Shown here: piece by piece, positions 1-7,678 of the stretch | Position numbering within the stretch: position 1 is the first letter of the stretch | How the letters are laid out: each line of letters opens with the position of its first letter | From: Sphingobacteriaceae bacterium | GTDB lineage: Bacteria; Bacteroidota; Bacteroidia; B-17B0; Aurantibacillaceae | DNA length: 32,368 bases | Direction of reading: 5' to 3' | NCBI GenBank assembly: GCA_947453445.1 | Contig: CANGGP010000037.1 | Coordinates: 1 to 32,368, forward strand | Program-made: the position numbers and the translations under genes | Notes under the pieces: model-generated | Seen by the model: the letters and a program-made list of their open reading frames with translations, nothing else | Database searches by the model: none | What the model was told of the DNA's origin: nothing

Positions 1-1802
1 GCTGATAGTGTTATGTTTAACTTTTTATCACCACTGTTATCGGTATGACCACTGATTTCAATTTTGATGGATGCATTTTTTTGCAAAAAAGCTTGCAATT
101 TTTTTAATTCCGCAATACTCTCTGCTTTTAAATCCGATTTATTCACATCAAAAAAGATATTCTTCAACTCCACAATTCTGCCTGTATCAATAGGCTCAAG
201 CGGGATATCCAATAAAAATGGTTTATTAAAATCAGTCACCTTACCTTTTAAACTAAAATTATCTGAGTAAAATAAAAACCCCTCTTTGTTTACATTCACC
301 AAATAATTTTTGTTACTGTTCAGCGTTAAGAAAAACTCTCCATTTTGTTGAGAATAAGATTTGGTCAATAAAGTTTGACTGTCTAAATCATACAATTCAA
401 AATTCGCTTCCAAAGGATCTTTGCTGCGGGCATTGTAAACTTTGCCTTTGACATAGGTGATTTTTTCGGGACGCAATTCTTCAGGCAATTCAAACTGATA
501 AACATCCAAACCACCGAATCCACCTTTCCTATCACTTGAAAAAAATGCTAAACGACCACTAGGTTCAACCAGTAAACTATTATCATCAACACTGCTGTTT
601 ATAGGATATCCCAAATTAACAGGCTCGCCCCATTCACCCGTTGGTGTTCGTTTACTTACAAAAATATCCAAACCGCCTAATCCGGGATGCCCATCGCTAC
701 TAAAGTATAGCGTTTGATTATCGGGGTGGATAAAAACAGATTCTTCTTTCATTGCTGAATTAACAGGTCCAGGTACCTTTTGTGCTGGCGTAAACCGACC
801 ATCTTCACCAATGGTACTAAAATAAATATCTTGGTCCTTTACACCACCACGCCCTCTCAATCCGCGGATAAAATACAAAGTCTTGCCATCACTGCTAAAA
901 CTGGGTTGTGTTTCCCAATGGTTGGTGTTAATTGCCGGACCCGCATTACGAGGCTTGGTCCACCTGCCGTTTATTTTCTGAGAATAAAAAATATCACAGC
1001 TGCCATATCCCTTGCGATCGGCTGAACCATAATCACCCATATCATCTGCGCAGGAAGCAAAAAACATAATGTTTCCGTCAACCGACAAGGCCGGTGCACC
1101 TTCGTTGCCCATACTGTTTACTTCGCGAATAGGCACTGCTGTTTGCCACACACCGTTTCGTTTTTGACTGATAAAAAAGTCTTCATTGATGATGTCTTTG
1201 TGATCAGGATGATGCAATTCTCGCGTAAATAAAAACTGATTACCATCACCGGTAATCGCCGGAAAATACTCATTCGATTCGGTATTAATACCTTCACCTA
1301 CATTCACCGGATTATAAGGCTTTGGATTTTTCACTGCATTGGCCGCAAAAATCGCATTCTTGAGCAAACGCTCAGCCTCCTCTTTTGTATTTGGATTGAT
1401 GCGCTCAAATTTTAAATAACTTTCGAGTGCCGTTTTCGAGTCCTCATAATTTGCCAATACAAAGTACGACTGAGCGAGAAAAAAATATGATGCCGGAAAA
1501 AATCTCGGATTAATTTCAATGGCTTTTTTAAAATAGGTCACTGCCTCATTTTGACGATTGGTCACTTGGTATAAATTCGCCAAACCCAAGGCCGCTTCCA
1601 CAAAATTTTTATCTTCCTCCAAAGCTTTCAAAAAATATTTTTCCGATTGCTCATCCATTTTATTCTCAAATGCACGGCGACCCTCTTCCAGATTTTTTAT
1701 CGCCCTTTTATTCGTACTCGTGTATTGCCCTGGCGGCAAGCTTTGTGCAATAAACACAACTTGCAACAATAAAAAAATAGATAAAAGAAAATTGCGTTTC
1801 AT
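1..1802 (-). CDS. PorE-like TPR/PD40/OmpA envelope protein, 3' end truncated by window
   Basis: The reading frame runs open from the ATG at 1802-1800 to the window edge, about 600 residues without a stop. It starts with a signal peptide (MKRNFLLSIFLLLQ..., cleavage near AQS) that has no lipobox. TPR-like helices follow (about residues 35-125, for example 'AVTYFKKAIEINPRFFPASY'). Then come several PD40/WD40-like propeller blades (about 145-400) with repeated motifs such as 'TLYFSSDGHPGLGGLDIF' and 'LAFFSSDRKGGFGGLDVY', and a carboxypeptidase-regulatory-like beta domain (about 425-495). It ends in an OmpA peptidoglycan-binding domain with the GHTDNSG motif just before the cut. This domain order matches PorE of the type IX secretion system, which anchors the apparatus to peptidoglycan, but Bacteroidota carry several paralogues with this architecture. 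PorE proper is a lipoprotein and this one is not obviously so. Domains are confident; the exact role is inferred. Confidence 0.85.
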   Translation of the reverse strand, partial: MKRNFLLSIFLLLQVVFIAQSLPPGQYTSTNKRAIKNLEEGRRAFENKMDEQSEKYFLKALEEDKNFVEAALGLANLYQVTNRQNEAVTYFKKAIEINPRFFPASYFFLAQSYFVLANYEDSKTALESYLKFERINPNTKEEAERLLKNAIFAANAVKNPKPYNPVNVGEGINTESNEYFPAITGDGNQFLFTRELHHPDHKDIINEDFFISQKRNGVWQTAVPIREVNSMGNEGAPALSVDGNIMFFASCADDMGDYGSADRKGYGSCDIFYSQKINGRWTKPRNAGPAINTNHWETQPSFSSDGKTLYFIRGLRGRGGVKDQDIYFSTIGEDGRFTPAQKVPGPVNSAMKEESVFIHPDNQTLYFSSDGHPGLGGLDIFVSKRTPTGEWGEPVNLGYPINSSVDDNSLLVEPSGRLAFFSSDRKGGFGGLDVYQFELPEELRPEKITYVKGKVYNARSKDPLEANFELYDLDSQTLLTKSYSQQNGEFFLTLNSNKNYLVNVNKEGFLFYSDNFSLKGKVTDFNKPFLLDIPLEPIDTGRIVELKNIFFDVNKSDLKAESIAELKKLQAFLQKNASIKIEISGHTDNSGDKKLNITLS

Positions 1803-1815
1803 TCTGAATTGATTT

Positions 1816-3678
1816 CTAAGCATTGGTCCAACGTCGTAATGTGAGTTTTTGTAAATCCGTTAAATCTTTCATCAAAGTAATTTGATTTTTGCGTACCACC
1901 GACACCTTTTTGGCATTGGCTTTTAGTATTTTTAATTTATAATGTCCTTTAAAAAATTTCGGACGGTATACAGCCACCGCTACCTCATCCCCTTCTCTTA
2001 AATTGTTATAATAGTTTGAAATAACTTCTCTGATTTTATCTGTGGTTAATTCTACCCCATTAATGGCAAACAATTCATCTTGCTTTTTAAATCCAAGCAT
2101 CTTACCAAACTCATCCAAGCCCTTAATATCATCTATTACCAAGCGTTGCGTTTTTGCATTAAAACTCAAATCAGGATTACCCAATGAAAACTCTTGGGTA
2201 AAACTTTCTTTTGTAAAAGCAATGCCAACCTTTGCAAATATGGACTGCAATGGCAATGGCTCATGGCCACCCACATAACGACGTAAAAACTCTCCCACTT
2301 CAGGATAAGTAAATTTTTCAATGTCGTTAAACAAATCCTTGTCGTTAAACGAAACATGCTTACCATACTTGCTGGCCAAATCCTTCATCAAATTTTGTGT
2401 ACCATATTCGCCCTTACTTTTTTCGCGCAACAAAATATCCAAACACATGCCAATCACCGCACCTTTCTCATAAACATTGGTATACTGCGTATGAATTTTT
2501 TCCTCCAATACATGCTTGCTCATGTAAGTAAAACTCATGGTATCATTGTAACTCTCTAAACTGTTTTGATACTTTTGCATCATGGTATTCAAAAACTGTT
2601 CCAAGTTAATGATGCCGCCTTTTAATTGGGCATGATGTGCGGCATACTCTGTCATGCCTTCATACAGCCATAAGTGCTCACTCATTTGCGGACGGTTAAA
2701 ATCAAACTCACCAATTTCTTTTGCATGAATGTTGAGCGGCGTGATGATGTGAAAAAACTCATGCGCTGTGACATCCCGCAAGGTTTGCTCCAAACTTAAA
2801 CTATCATATTCCGGCAACACATAAAACGATGAATACGAATGCTCCAATGCGCCGCTTGCACCCGATTGCGTTGGTTTATCACTAAAATAAAATAAAAATG
2901 CATACTTACTCACAGGCAAGTCACCGCCCAAATAATCTTTTTGCGCATTCAACATGGTGTTTAATGTACGGGCAATAAAGCCTGAATTAATTAATTTGTT
3001 TGGTGAATAACACGACACCAAAACTTTGGTATTGGCCACTTGTATGGTGGCAGTATCGGGTTTAAAATACATGATGGGTGCATCTGCCAAATCGTGGTAT
3101 CCGCTCACCTTAATTACATCTTGCGCTTCACCAAGCGTTATATCCGACAAGCCTGTTGAAGGATAAAAGCCCGCTGCCTTTTGAAAGGTTAATTCAAAAT
3201 TTTGATTCATGTAACCACTAAAATAACCGAACATGCTGTGCGAATTCATGGCAAAATTTTTACCGACTTCAAAATTGCTACCACCCGGCTCAAAAATGAT
3301 GTTCTCCTTGGTCTTCGGTAAATCACATTTATCAAAGGTATCATCCACCTGATATTGTATCGATTCAATTTGATTGGCCGGCGATAAATGATAAGTGTTT
3401 ACATCGGTTTTGCTCACTTTAATTTCAACTCCATTTTTACCGCTCACTTTTAAGTTCGACACAAAACGACCAAAATCATACACCGCATAGGTACCTGGCA
3501 CCATGGCCGGAAAACGAAAATCAATTTCATTTTCTTTGATATCAGGTGGATTTAAAACCACTGTTACTTTATCATTCACCACATTCACCAAATCGATGCG
3601 GTAGCGGTAAGGCGCATCTGCCATTGCCAACATCGATGCCAGCACCAAAAACAAAGTGATTCTATTTTTTTTCATCAT
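1816..3678 (-). CDS. M61 family metallopeptidase (glycyl aminopeptidase-like) with C-terminal PDZ domain
   Basis: 620 residues with an N-terminal signal peptide (hydrophobic residues 7-20, ending AMADAP), so a periplasmic or surface zinc peptidase. The zinc-binding HEFFH motif is at residues 306-310 and the downstream glutamate lies in 'LWLYEGMTEYAA' (around 340-344), the classical M61 arrangement. The N-terminal part is the beta-rich M61 domain ('FRFPAMVPGTYAVYDFGRF'). Residues about 500-590 resemble the PDZ domain that closes most M61 proteins ('DEFGKMLGFKKQDELFAING'). Two ATG codons are adjacent (3678 and 3675). The first overlaps the stop codon of the upstream CPBP gene in a TAATG junction, which suggests translational coupling. 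Length and motifs are normal for the family; natural substrates are not predictable. Confidence 0.9.
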   Translation of the reverse strand: MMKKNRITLFLVLASMLAMADAPYRYRIDLVNVVNDKVTVVLNPPDIKENEIDFRFPAMVPGTYAVYDFGRFVSNLKVSGKNGVEIKVSKTDVNTYHLSPANQIESIQYQVDDTFDKCDLPKTKENIIFEPGGSNFEVGKNFAMNSHSMFGYFSGYMNQNFELTFQKAAGFYPSTGLSDITLGEAQDVIKVSGYHDLADAPIMYFKPDTATIQVANTKVLVSCYSPNKLINSGFIARTLNTMLNAQKDYLGGDLPVSKYAFLFYFSDKPTQSGASGALEHSYSSFYVLPEYDSLSLEQTLRDVTAHEFFHIITPLNIHAKEIGEFDFNRPQMSEHLWLYEGMTEYAAHHAQLKGGIINLEQFLNTMMQKYQNSLESYNDTMSFTYMSKHVLEEKIHTQYTNVYEKGAVIGMCLDILLREKSKGEYGTQNLMKDLASKYGKHVSFNDKDLFNDIEKFTYPEVGEFLRRYVGGHEPLPLQSIFAKVGIAFTKESFTQEFSLGNPDLSFNAKTQRLVIDDIKGLDEFGKMLGFKKQDELFAINGVELTTDKIREVISNYYNNLREGDEVAVAVYRPKFFKGHYKLKILKANAKKVSVVRKNQITLMKDLTDLQKLTLRRWTNA

Positions 3679-4652
3679 TATCGTAATATTAAATTAAAAT
3701 TTTTCCAGGCGTATTTCTTTTTGAAAATCAAAAAAACCAAAGTGGCAAATATCAACCAAATCAATAACTCAAATGTTGGCTCACCTTTCGACTCAGTAAA
3801 AATTGAATACGTTTTAATCACCGAATGATCCGAACAAACCATTACACTGGCCATCATGTTATTCGCCAAATGTATGCCCATGGCCAATTCTAAGCCTTCA
3901 TCCAACAAAGTCATGCCGCCCATAAACAAAGCAAATAAAACATAATACGTCAACATCATGGGCCAACCATACTCGCCAACTTCCGGATTACTCATGTGTG
4001 CCATGCCAAAAAGTATTGAGGTAATGATCAATGCCATCCATCCATTCTTAAACCACAAAGCAAAACCTTGCATCAAATAACCCCTAAACACTGCTTCCTC
4101 AAAGCCCGATTGTATAGGCATGAAAATCAACATGAGTAAAACCGACAACAATAATCCCTTCATATCCAAACTCAAAGTGTATTGATTCGGATATATAATA
4201 TAAGTAATGATGGTGGTTACAACAATTACAAGCGCCCAAACAAAAAACGCAAAGAAAAACCGCTTGTAACGAAATGTATCGTAAGCCGTAATCACACTTA
4301 ACAAAGTTTTTTGTTGAAATTTCCGCAAGGCAAAACGAAAGCCCAATAATGCCACCACAAAAATACCGAACAAAGCAATCAAAATTAAATTCCTGTCAAC
4401 GCCCAACCAATGATAATCATATAACAAATTGGGATTTTCCTTTATTGCCTCTAAACTTAAATTCTTACGAATGGCTGCCAGTATCAAATGAATCGAAGTA
4501 ATAGACGGTGCCAGTAAATAACACAATACCGTAAACGAAAGTGTACTCAAATACATGTACCATTTATTTTCGCCGTTTACAAACCCTGCATTTAAAAACA
4601 AATTATTAAAAGGGAGCTGCTTTGTTGGTACTTCGCTGTTTTCAGAATCCAT
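3678..4652 (-). CDS. CPBP family intramembrane metalloprotease
   Basis: 324-residue polytopic membrane protein with about eight hydrophobic segments. The three CPBP (type II CAAX protease/Abi) motifs are intact: EExxxR at 185-190 ('FEEAVFRGYLMQGF'), FxxxH at 215-219 ('FGMAH'), and HxxxN at 261-265 ('HLANN'). Members are glutamate-type intramembrane proteases; eukaryotic relatives cleave prenylated CaaX proteins, while bacterial roles range from peptide processing to unknown. The C terminus is basic and probably cytoplasmic. The stop codon overlaps the start of the M61 peptidase gene by one base, so the two proteases are probably made from one transcript. The upstream gap (4653-4756) is shared with the divergent cytochrome peroxidase gene, and I could not pick a convincing promoter there. 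Confidence 0.88.
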   Translation of the reverse strand: MDSENSEVPTKQLPFNNLFLNAGFVNGENKWYMYLSTLSFTVLCYLLAPSITSIHLILAAIRKNLSLEAIKENPNLLYDYHWLGVDRNLILIALFGIFVVALLGFRFALRKFQQKTLLSVITAYDTFRYKRFFFAFFVWALVIVVTTIITYIIYPNQYTLSLDMKGLLLSVLLMLIFMPIQSGFEEAVFRGYLMQGFALWFKNGWMALIITSILFGMAHMSNPEVGEYGWPMMLTYYVLFALFMGGMTLLDEGLELAMGIHLANNMMASVMVCSDHSVIKTYSIFTESKGEPTFELLIWLIFATLVFLIFKKKYAWKNFNLILR

Positions 4653-4756
4653 AGATGGATGAATATTTGGGCTATTTTTGCTAATTTAGTCTTTTATAAA
4701 TGTATACTTTTTTACCAAAATACTTTCTTACAATTCATTAAAAAAATAAAAATGAT

Positions 4757-5737
4757 ATGAACGCCCTTCAACACAGTAACAAAATATTGTTCTATAGCGC
4801 AACAGCCTTGGTTACCTTGCTCCTTGCCCTTCAATCGTGCGGTACCGAACCCGAAAAAATTGTTTACTCAGATGTACAACTGGGTGAAAAACTTTTCTTC
4901 GATCCCATTCTTTCGCGCGACAGCACCGTAAGTTGCGCCTCTTGCCACAAACCCGAGTTTGCATTTGCCGATAATTCACCAACCAGCAAAGGCGTTAAAA
5001 ACCGTTTGGGCGGTCGCAACACACCAAGTGCCATGAACCAAGTTGACCGCAATTTTTATTTTTGGGATGGTCGTGCCGAAAGTCTCGAAGATCAAGCCCT
5101 TGGCCCAATCGAAAATCCGGTTGAAATGGATTTACCAATCTCAATCGCCATCCGCCGTTTAAAACAAAATAGCTTTTACCAAAAATCTTTCGTTGCTGTT
5201 TACGGCCAACAAATCAATCAAAATCTTTTGGCACAAGCCATCTCCGCTTACGAACGAAGCCTCGAAACCAGCAACACACCCTTCGATGATTATGTGAGCG
5301 GAAAAGACACCGGCAGCATGAGCGCCTCCGCCAAACGTGGCCTCACCATTTTTAATAACAAAGGCAAATGCTTCGACTGCCACTTTGGTCCTGATTTTAC
5401 CGGCAACGACAAGTTTCGCAACATCGGCATCTATAACGGAAAAGATTTAAACGATGTAGGCCGTTATCAAGTAACACACAACACAAAAGATTTGGGCGCC
5501 TTTAAAATTCCGGGCTTACGCAACATTGCACAAACCGCACCATACATGCACAACGGCATGCACAAAACATTGCGCCAAGTAATCGATTATTACAACGAAC
5601 CCGATAAATTTATTCCCAACAGCATCAACCGCGATTCACTCCTCAAAAAACCTTTGGGTTTAACTGAAGACGAGAAAAAAGACCTCGAAAATTTCTTGTT
5701 GAGTTTAAGCGATCGACGTTTTACAAAAACCAATTAA
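4757..5737 (+). CDS. Di-heme cytochrome c peroxidase (CcpA/MauG family), lipoprotein
   Basis: 326 residues. A lipobox (LALQSC, Cys28) predicts a lipid-anchored periplasmic or outer-membrane protein. Two c-type heme motifs are visible: CASCH at 60-64 and CFDCH at 205-209. The C-terminal 'APYMHNGMHKTL' (Met264 region) is where bacterial di-heme peroxidases place the distal methionine ligand of the electron-transfer heme. The N-terminal 'LGEKLFFDPILSRD' and 'GGRNTPSAMN...YFWDGRAESLEDQALGPI' are family signatures. The expected reaction is reduction of hydrogen peroxide to water using electrons from small cytochromes or quinol. Length is normal. It is monocistronic: a divergent protease lies upstream, and downstream are a palindromic region and a convergent gene. 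Confidence 0.93.
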   Translation: MNALQHSNKILFYSATALVTLLLALQSCGTEPEKIVYSDVQLGEKLFFDPILSRDSTVSCASCHKPEFAFADNSPTSKGVKNRLGGRNTPSAMNQVDRNFYFWDGRAESLEDQALGPIENPVEMDLPISIAIRRLKQNSFYQKSFVAVYGQQINQNLLAQAISAYERSLETSNTPFDDYVSGKDTGSMSASAKRGLTIFNNKGKCFDCHFGPDFTGNDKFRNIGIYNGKDLNDVGRYQVTHNTKDLGAFKIPGLRNIAQTAPYMHNGMHKTLRQVIDYYNEPDKFIPNSINRDSLLKKPLGLTEDEKKDLENFLLSLSDRRFTKTN

Positions 5738-5768
5738 TCCTTTCAAATTACGATTTTTTTTGGGCGCA

Positions 5769-5816
5769 TCAGTTTCCACAAAACCTAAAACACCACCTGT
5801 GTTTTGTGGAAACTGA
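5769..5816. terminator. Perfect 16-bp inverted repeat, possible bidirectional terminator
   Basis: The arms TCAGTTTCCACAAAAC (5769-5784) and GTTTTGTGGAAACTGA (5801-5816) are exact reverse complements with a 16-base loop. The hairpin lies 31 bases after the stop of the cytochrome peroxidase gene, in a convergent gap, where a terminator is expected. It lacks a run of T directly after either arm, so it is not a textbook intrinsic terminator. It could equally be the boundary of the GC-rich element that follows. Confidence 0.5.
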
Positions 5817-5832
5817 ACGGGCTTTCCGTGCC

Positions 5833-5931
5833 GGCAGGCTTGTCTTTGTCTTTGCCTGTAAGGCTGCGGGGTCTGCGCATGGCTTTGCAGCCTCCTCGCC
5901 CAACAGGCATTACGCCAAGCCGTCGCCTGCC
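5833..5931. repeat. Nested inverted-repeat, GC-rich element
   Basis: Three pairs of arms are nested in order. GGCAGGC (5833-5839) pairs with GCCTGCC (5925-5931). TGCCTGT (5853-5859) pairs with ACAGGCA (5903-5909). AGGCTGC (5861-5867) pairs with GCAGCCT (5887-5893). An alternative outer pairing, GGCTTG (5837-5842) with CAAGCC (5916-5921), is also possible. Together they would give one long branched stem with internal loops on either strand. There is also a short direct repeat of TCTTTG near 5843-5854. Such elements in Bacteroidota are often dispersed intergenic repeats; copy number cannot be judged from one window. Confidence 0.55.
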
Positions 5932-6051
5932 TCCACTGCAATCCCTTGCGCAAATAGGCTCTTAATTTCAGCGAACACAAAGTATTTAAAATACCATCGC
6001 CGTTTGCCACATCAAAAAAAATTGTGACCTGAAAATTTTACATTTTTTTAA

Positions 6052-6804
6052 TTAAAATGCCTTGTATAATATAGGCTTACTCGGACTCGCATCATTTTCA
6101 AAGGCGGCAATTTGCAAATTCAATAAATATGTACCGTCGTTAATCTCATTCGGTACATAAATCATTTCAGTAATTGTTTTGTCAAACTGAGTATCGTTAG
6201 GATATTGCCAAAAAGCATGGTGGGCTTCCAACTTGCCGCCATCCACTTCTTTATCAATGCTGGGCATATCAATCAACAAATGCCGCACACCAAGTGTATT
6301 TAAATAATCGATGGCTTCCTTTAAAATATACGGTGGATTAGTATTACTATACTGCTGATGCATTTTCGCCGCACTATTACCCAAAGTACGAATCACAATG
6401 GCCTCGGTATTTTCGGCATCTTGCAAACACATTTGCAATTGTTTTTTAGTGATCACAAAATCACCCGACTCTAACTGTTGCGGCAGTACCGACACCACTT
6501 CAGCAATAAACAAAAAACGCTTCAAATGCTGATTAATGGTTTCAAATTCTTTACTGATATGTCCCACACATTCAGTATGCGTGCCATTACCATGCGGATT
6601 AAAAGTCACCGTTCTAAAATTCACGCTGCCGCCCTGGTTTATATCACCCACCCAATCACCCATTCTTACAGGTGCCAATTGCATTGGCGCCACATACCAT
6701 GCGCTCACGCATTGCGCTGAGGCACTTAAAGGAATTGAAATATCAATGGGCTTAAAAAAATCTACCTTGTATTCTTTGCCGGCATGAAATATTGTTGCAA
6801 TCAT
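6052..6804 (-). CDS. Cyclase family protein (kynurenine formamidase-like metal hydrolase)
   Basis: 250 residues, no signal peptide. The family's metal-binding motif appears as 'NPHGNGTHTECVGHI' (His71, His76, Glu78, His82), a variant of the HGTHxDxPxH signature of PF04199 cyclases and bacterial KynB. Further conserved text is 'LLIDMPSIDKEVDGGKLEAHHAFW', which in this family contributes a second set of metal and substrate ligands. Known members hydrolyse N-formylkynurenine or cyclic amides and imides, usually with zinc or manganese. A tryptophan 2,3-dioxygenase is encoded in the same window (24118-25113), which makes formylkynurenine a reasonable substrate, but the two genes are not adjacent. 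The start is one base downstream of the thymidylate synthase stop, so the two are cotranscribed. Confidence 0.8.
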   Translation of the reverse strand: MIATIFHAGKEYKVDFFKPIDISIPLSASAQCVSAWYVAPMQLAPVRMGDWVGDINQGGSVNFRTVTFNPHGNGTHTECVGHISKEFETINQHLKRFLFIAEVVSVLPQQLESGDFVITKKQLQMCLQDAENTEAIVIRTLGNSAAKMHQQYSNTNPPYILKEAIDYLNTLGVRHLLIDMPSIDKEVDGGKLEAHHAFWQYPNDTQFDKTITEMIYVPNEINDGTYLLNLQIAAFENDASPSKPILYKAF

Positions 6805-6805
6805 A

Positions 6806-7600
6806 TTATACGGCCACAGGGGCTTTTATGTGTGGATGCGGATCGTAATTCACCAATTCAAAATCACTGAACTTAAAATCAAAAATCGATTTTACATCTG
6901 GATTAATTTTCATTTGCGGTAGGGGCCTAAATTCTCTACTCAATTGTAAATTGGCTTGTTCAATGTGATTACTGTATAAATGGGCATCACCCAAAGTGTG
7001 CACAAATTCACCGGGTTTTAATCCGCATACCTGCGCCACCATATAAGTCAACAAAGCATAAGAGGCAATGTTGAATGGAACCCCCAAAAATATGTCAGCA
7101 CTGCGCTGATACAGCTGACAACTTAATTTTCCGTCGGCAACATAAAATTGAAAAAAGGCATGACATGGCGGCAACTTCATTTGATTAATATCAGCCACAT
7201 TCCATGCACTAACAATCAATCGTCTTGAATCAGGATTTTTCTTGATCATCTCAATCACCTGGGTAATTTGATCAATGTGCTCACCACTTGCTGTTGGCCA
7301 GCTGCGCCATTGGTAGCCGTAAACCGGACCCAAATTACCATTGGCATCAGCCCATTCATCCCAAATACTTACGCCGTTTTCTTTCAAATAAGCAATATTG
7401 GTTTCGCCTTTTAAAAACCACAACAATTCATGAATAATACTTTTTGTGTGTAGTTTTTTTGTCGTTAACAAGGGAAATCCTTCATTTAAATCAAATCGCA
7501 TTTGATAACCAAATACACTCACTGTGCCCGTGCCGGTTCTGTCTGTTTTTTTGGCACCGTGTTCAAGCACATGCTTCATCAAATCATGATACTGCTTCAT
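6806..7600 (-). CDS. thyA: Thymidylate synthase
   Basis: 264 residues, the same length as the E. coli enzyme. It methylates dUMP to dTMP using methylenetetrahydrofolate. The catalytic cysteine is Cys146 in '[12 protein letters not shown]'. The phosphate-binding arginine motif 'DRTGTGT' (about 20-26), '[17 protein letters not shown]' and '[12 protein letters not shown]' are all intact, and the protein ends in the usual ...APVAV. The first gene of a two-gene unit with the cyclase-family hydrolase one base downstream. Upstream, on the same strand, the terminator of the surface-protein gene ends about 25 bases before the start codon, leaving little room for a separate promoter. Confidence 0.97.
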   Translation of the reverse strand: MKQYHDLMKHVLEHGAKKTDRTGTGTVSVFGYQMRFDLNEGFPLLTTKKLHTKSIIHELLWFLKGETNIAYLKENGVSIWDEWADANGNLGPVYGYQWRSWPTASGEHIDQITQVIEMIKKNPDSRRLIVSAWNVADINQMKLPPCHAFFQFYVADGKLSCQLYQRSADIFLGVPFNIASYALLTYMVAQVCGLKPGEFVHTLGDAHLYSNHIEQANLQLSREFRPLPQMKINPDVKSIFDFKFSDFELVNYDPHPHIKAPVAV

Positions 7601-7625
7601 TCATTTTTGTTTTAGATTGGCCTAA

Positions 7626-7660
7626 AATAAAAAATCCCTTCCAAGCTTTGAAAGGGATTT
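7626..7660 (-). terminator. Rho-independent terminator of the Ig-repeat surface protein gene
   Basis: Arms AAATCCCTT (7632-7640) and AAGGGATTT (7652-7660) form a 9-bp stem, with three more pairs inside after one mismatch. Read on the minus strand, the stem is followed by a T-rich tract (7626-7635). It lies about 20 bases after the stop codon at 7679-7681. The orientation fits termination of the minus-strand surface protein gene; thyA starts only about 25 bases further on. Confidence 0.85.
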
Positions 7661-7678
7661 ATTAAAAGTTATTTGCTT

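Larger units (their letters stand above)
5738..6051. other. Convergent intergenic region with GC-rich structured element
   Basis: The 314 bases between two convergent genes hold no gene I would accept. From about 5769 to 5960 the base composition is clearly richer in G+C than the AT-rich neighbourhood and the sequence is full of inverted repeats: a perfect 16-bp palindrome (5769-5816) and a set of nested arms (5833-5931). The last part (5961-6051) returns to AT-rich sequence, with a small palindrome near 5982-5994. An open frame on the minus strand (5705-6010) is only an Arg/Gln-rich by-product of the GC-rich stretch. The whole element may be a dispersed intergenic repeat, a structured RNA or a double terminator; sequence alone cannot decide. 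Confidence 0.6.

Noticed and set aside
4653-4756. Divergent gap between the CPBP and peroxidase genes, examined for promoters
   Set aside because: Only partial matches (for example TATACTTTT without the final G) were found on either strand.
5982-5994. Small palindrome GTATTT-A-AAATAC
   Set aside because: AT-only arms of six bases in AT-rich DNA are expected by chance.
5705-6010. 101-residue minus-strand open frame in the GC-rich intergenic element
   Set aside because: Arg/Gln/Ala/Trp-rich composition follows from the palindromic GC-rich DNA; no domain, no signal, overlaps the 3' end of the peroxidase gene and spans inverted repeats.
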